In this document: in pieces, positions 61,256 through 64,000 of the stretch
Layout of the letters: every line of letters starts with the position of its first letter
How positions within the stretch are numbered: the stretch's first letter is position 1
From: Streptomyces griseoviridis
GTDB taxonomy: Bacteria > Actinomycetota > Actinomycetes > Streptomycetales > Streptomycetaceae
Length of the DNA: 64,000 nt
Assembly (NCBI RefSeq): GCF_005222485.1
Contig: NZ_CP029078.1
Location: 7,007,501 to 7,071,500 of the forward strand
Reading direction: 5' to 3'
Notes under the pieces: model-generated
Database searches by the model: none
Told to the model about the DNA's origin: nothing
Seen by the model: the letters and a program-made list of their open reading frames with translations, nothing else
Position numbers and translations under genes: made by a program

Positions 61256-62473
61256 CTACGCCCGGCCGGCCCGCGTGAAGCGCACCGGCAGCTGCGCGAG
61301 CCCGCGCAGTTGGAACGTCGGCGGCTTCCAGGTGAGGTCCTCGTACGGCACCGCGAGCGCCAGATCCGGGCACCGTTCGAGCAGGGCCCGCAGCGCGATG
61401 GCGCTCTCCATCCGGGCCAGCGGGGCGCCGACGCAGTGGTGGACGCCGTGCCCGAAGGCGAGATGGGCGCGCACCTCACGCACCTCGCGCTCCAGACTGA
61501 ACCGCTCCGCGTCGGGGAACTGCCTGGCGTCCCGCCCGACGGCCGCCATGCCGATCAGCACCACCTCGCCCGCCGGGATCTCGGTGTCGCCCACCCGCAC
61601 CGGCTCGGTCGTGTACCGGTACGCGGACACCTCCACGGGACCGTCGAACCGCAGGACCTCCTCCACGGCCGTGTCGAGGAGCGACCAGTCGGACCGCAGC
61701 AGGGCGAGCTGGTCAGGGTTGCGCAGCAGGGCGAGCGCCCCGCTGGAGATGACGTTGGCGGTGGACTCGTGCCCGCCGACCAGCAGCAGGAACGCCATCC
61801 CGAGGAGTTCCTCGGGGGAGAGCCGGTCGCCGTCGTCCTGCACGGCCCGCGCCATCGCGCCGAGGAGATCCTCGCCGCCCTCCTTCCGCTTGGTCTCCAC
61901 CAGCGCGTACAGGTAGGCGCCCATCGCCTCCTGCGCCGCGTCGCCCCGCTCGGGGGTCGGCGGCGCCGACAGGTCGCTCGACCACTGGTGGAAGTCGGAG
62001 CGGTCCCCCTCGGGGACGCCCAGCAGTTCGCAGATGACGGACATCGGCAGCGGCAGCGCGTACGACTCCACCAGGTCCACCTCGCCCGCGGCGGGCAGCG
62101 CGTCGAGCAGGTCGTGCGCGATCCGCTCCACCCGAGGGCGCATCGACCGCACCCGGCGCAGCGTGAACTCCCGCGCGATGAACTTCCGCAGCCGGGTGTG
62201 GTCCGGCGGGTCCACCTGCATCAGGGTCTTGCCCACCACATTGCGGCCGAGGTTCTCCCAGGCCTTGAGATGGCGGATGTCGTTGCTCAGCCGGGGATCG
62301 GCGAAGGCGGCCCGCGCCGCCTCGTAGTCGGTGATCAGCCAGCAGTCACGCCCGTCAAGGACGCGGGCCCGGTGCACCGGACCCCGCGCGCGCAGCTCGG
62401 CGAAGAGCGGATAGGGGTCGGCGGTGTAACTCGGGTCCGCTCCGGTGAGATCGGCTACCAGGCCCTCGGTCAT
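61256..62473 (-). CDS. Cytochrome P450
   Basis: 405 aa, start at MTEGLVADLTG. I-helix GGHEST, ExxR (EEVLRF), and heme ligand Cys347 in FGHGVHHCVG are all present. Soluble actinobacterial CYP of the 105/107-like type, needing external ferredoxin and reductase, neither of which is adjacent. It likely hydroxylates or epoxidises the polyketide, and its gene shares a promoter region with the AlkZ-like gene. Confidence 0.92.
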   Translation of the reverse strand: MTEGLVADLTGADPSYTADPYPLFAELRARGPVHRARVLDGRDCWLITDYEAARAAFADPRLSNDIRHLKAWENLGRNVVGKTLMQVDPPDHTRLRKFIAREFTLRRVRSMRPRVERIAHDLLDALPAAGEVDLVESYALPLPMSVICELLGVPEGDRSDFHQWSSDLSAPPTPERGDAAQEAMGAYLYALVETKRKEGGEDLLGAMARAVQDDGDRLSPEELLGMAFLLLVGGHESTANVISSGALALLRNPDQLALLRSDWSLLDTAVEEVLRFDGPVEVSAYRYTTEPVRVGDTEIPAGEVVLIGMAAVGRDARQFPDAERFSLEREVREVRAHLAFGHGVHHCVGAPLARMESAIALRALLERCPDLALAVPYEDLTWKPPTFQLRGLAQLPVRFTRAGRA

Positions 62474-62857
62474 GACAGCTCCAGGGGGGTCCGAACGGCG
62501 ATGGGCACACAGGCGCGGCAGGCGCCCAGTCCGAGACCGTAGGCGGCGCCGCTCGACCCCCGCTCGCGCCCTGCTCACCCGCCGTCCGCCCACCGGCAGG
62601 CCCGCGCGCGGGCGGCCCGGGAGGGGGCGGGGCGGCGGATGCCGACGCACCGGCAGGTCCGCGCGCGGGCGGCGCGGGAGGGGGCGAGGCGGCGGATGTT
62701 GACGCACCGGCAGGTCCGTGCGCGGGCGGCTCGGGAGGGGGGGCGGGGCGGCGGATGTTGACGCACCGGCAGGCCCGCGCGCGGGCGGCCCGGGAGGGGG
62801 CAAGACGGCCGATGCCGACGCACCGGCTCGCCCCGCGCCGGCGGCTCGACGGGGATA
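62474..62857. repeat. Divergent gap holding a 57-bp minisatellite
   Basis: Four tandem copies of a 57-bp unit (starting at 62591, 62648, 62705 and 62764; the third is 59 bp) and a partial fifth from 62821 run to about 62830. Each unit begins CACCGGCAGG and contains GCGCGGGCGGC and GGGAGGGGGC. They fill the promoter region shared by the P450 and the AlkZ-like gene. Confidence 0.9.
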
Positions 62858-63970
62858 ATGAACCGCATGCCGTCGCTCTCCACGCGCACCCTCAACCGGA
62901 CCCTGCTGCAACGCCAGTTGCTCCTCGACCGGGTGACCTGGCCGGTCGCCGACGTGGTCGGACGGCTGGTCGCGATGCAGGGGCAGGAACCCGACGCGCC
63001 CTACGTGGGCCTGTGGACGCGGGTGACCGGCTTCCGGCACGACGCGCTGTCGACGTCGCTGCGCGAGCGCCGGATCGTGCGCGGCGCCCATCTGCGCACC
63101 ACCCAGCACCTCGCGCTCGCCGACGACTTCCGCTGGCTGCGCCCGCTGCTCCAACCCCGCCTCGACCGCGCCCCGATGGCCGGCCTGCGGCGCGAGATCG
63201 ACGGCGTCGACCTCGCCGAACTCGCGGCCGTGGCCCGCCGGACGCTGGCCGGAAAGACCCTGACCAGGCGGGAGTTGGGCGTGCTGCTCGCGGAGCACTT
63301 CCCCGACCGGCGGCCGGGCCCCCTCGCCGTCTCGGCGCACTTCCTGGTGGCGATGGTGCACCCGCCGCCCAGCGGACTGTGGGGGCGGCGCGGTCCCGTG
63401 CCGTGCGCGCTCGCGGAGGACTGGATCGGGCGCGACCTCGAACAGGCGCCGTCGGTGGCCACGTTGGTGACGCGGTACCTGGCCGCGTTCGGGCCCGCCG
63501 ACGTGAAGGACGTCCAGGCGTGGTCGGGGCTGACCCGGCTGCGGGAGGTCGTCGAGGAGCTGCGGCCCCGGCTGCGGGTCCACCGCGACGAGCACGGCAG
63601 GGAGCTGTTCGACCTGCCGGAGGCCGAGCCCGCAGACCCCGAACTCCCGGCGCCGGTACGGTTCCTGCCCGCCTTCGACAACCTGCTCCTCGGCCACGCC
63701 GACCGCGGCCGGGTGATCGCCGACGCGCACCGCAAGCTGGTCTGCCCCGGACAGGCGACGGTACGGCCGACGTTCCTCGTCGACGGCTTCGTCAGCGGTG
63801 TCTGGGCGCACCGGGAAGGCCAGTTGCTGGTCTCCCCGTTCCGTGAACTGCCCGGCGGTGACCTCGACGAGGTGACCCGGGAGGCGGGGCGGCTGGCCGC
63901 GTTCCTGGCCGAGGACGGCACCCCGCCGACCGTCAGGTTCGACAACGCCCTCGTCTCAGGCGGACGGTGA
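62858..63970 (+). CDS. HTH_42/AlkZ-family winged-helix protein, putative DNA glycosylase
   Basis: 370 aa from ATG 62858. The fold pattern of the AlkZ/YcaQ (HTH_42) family spans the protein, and the catalytic-loop motif is Gln38-Gly-Gln40 (VAMQGQEPDAPYVGLW), the QxQ type described for AlkZ, the azinomycin self-resistance glycosylase; YcaQ-like members have QxD. Family members unhook bulky alkyl adducts and interstrand crosslinks from DNA. Homologues occur widely in Streptomyces outside clusters, so linkage to this polyketide as a self-resistance factor is inference. Confidence 0.8.
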   Translation: MNRMPSLSTRTLNRTLLQRQLLLDRVTWPVADVVGRLVAMQGQEPDAPYVGLWTRVTGFRHDALSTSLRERRIVRGAHLRTTQHLALADDFRWLRPLLQPRLDRAPMAGLRREIDGVDLAELAAVARRTLAGKTLTRRELGVLLAEHFPDRRPGPLAVSAHFLVAMVHPPPSGLWGRRGPVPCALAEDWIGRDLEQAPSVATLVTRYLAAFGPADVKDVQAWSGLTRLREVVEELRPRLRVHRDEHGRELFDLPEAEPADPELPAPVRFLPAFDNLLLGHADRGRVIADAHRKLVCPGQATVRPTFLVDGFVSGVWAHREGQLLVSPFRELPGGDLDEVTREAGRLAAFLAEDGTPPTVRFDNALVSGGR

Positions 63971-64000
63971 CAGGTGCCGCCGCAGGTCGAAGCCGGGGCG

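Noticed and set aside
62445..62895. Open frames encoding Arg/Ala repeats in the 57-bp array
   Set aside because: The third unit is 59 bp, which breaks the frame; no start signal or codon bias supports a gene.
1..64000. tRNA, rRNA, CRISPR or insertion sequence
   Set aside because: No cloverleaf, rRNA-like stretch, regular spacer-repeat array or transposase was seen; the tandem arrays lack unique spacers.

Overview
The window is high-GC actinobacterial DNA, almost certainly a Streptomyces chromosome. The base composition, frequent GTG starts, SARP and PucR regulators, an AfsK-like kinase, a type II polyketide synthase and many actinomycete-typical paralogues all point that way. No rRNA, tRNA, CRISPR array, insertion sequence or phage gene was found.

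Region 1 (about 1-34.3 kb) is ordinary accessory and housekeeping content. It holds the 3' end of poxB, a membrane-anchored HTH protein, two small secreted proteins, a DUF2637-type membrane protein, an FhuF-like iron-sulfur protein behind a DtxR/IdeR-type iron box, a GntR regulator and a repeat protein. A purine-catabolism block follows (PucR regulator, three xanthine dehydrogenase subunits, NCS2 permease, XdhC maturation factor). After it come an AfsK-like kinase, an FAD monooxygenase, a two-component system whose sensor carries a duplicated kinase module, a sulfite-oxidase-like enzyme next to a double-Mop molybdate-binding protein, an NCS1 permease with an added Cys-rich tail, and two quinone-reductase-like dehydrogenases with TetR regulators.

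Region 2 (34.6-38.9 kb) holds a full-length carboxylic acid reductase (adenylation, carrier and reductase domains) and a TetR regulator. Their link to the cluster on the right is uncertain.

Region 3 (39.2 kb to the right edge) is a type II polyketide biosynthetic gene cluster. From left to right it has dTDP-glucose 4,6-dehydratase and glucose-1-phosphate thymidylyltransferase; thiamine-dependent E1 alpha and beta subunits without an E2; a small protein, stand-alone acyltransferase, ACP, chain-length factor and ketosynthase in one coupled operon (read leftward); a SARP activator; a two-component system; and a second leftward operon of alpha-methylacyl-CoA racemase, citramalate-synthase-like enzyme, serine-type KSIII and aromatase/cyclase. 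An SDR, an MFS exporter and an enoyl reductase form a rightward operon. A P450 with a small coupled protein diverges from an AlkZ/HTH_42-type DNA-glycosylase-like gene.

The starter operon suggests an alpha-methyl-branched acyl starter (for example 2-methylbutyryl) loaded by the KSIII. The E1 pair beside the dTDP-sugar genes suggests a two-carbon-branched deoxysugar. The AlkZ-like gene hints at a DNA-reactive product. Together these recall the trioxacarcin/LL-D49194 and kosinostatin/quinocycline logic, but the exact gene set, the diverged citramalate synthase and the missing sugar and tailoring genes leave the product open. The cluster probably continues past 64 kb. Several intergenic gaps carry unrelated G-rich tandem repeats.
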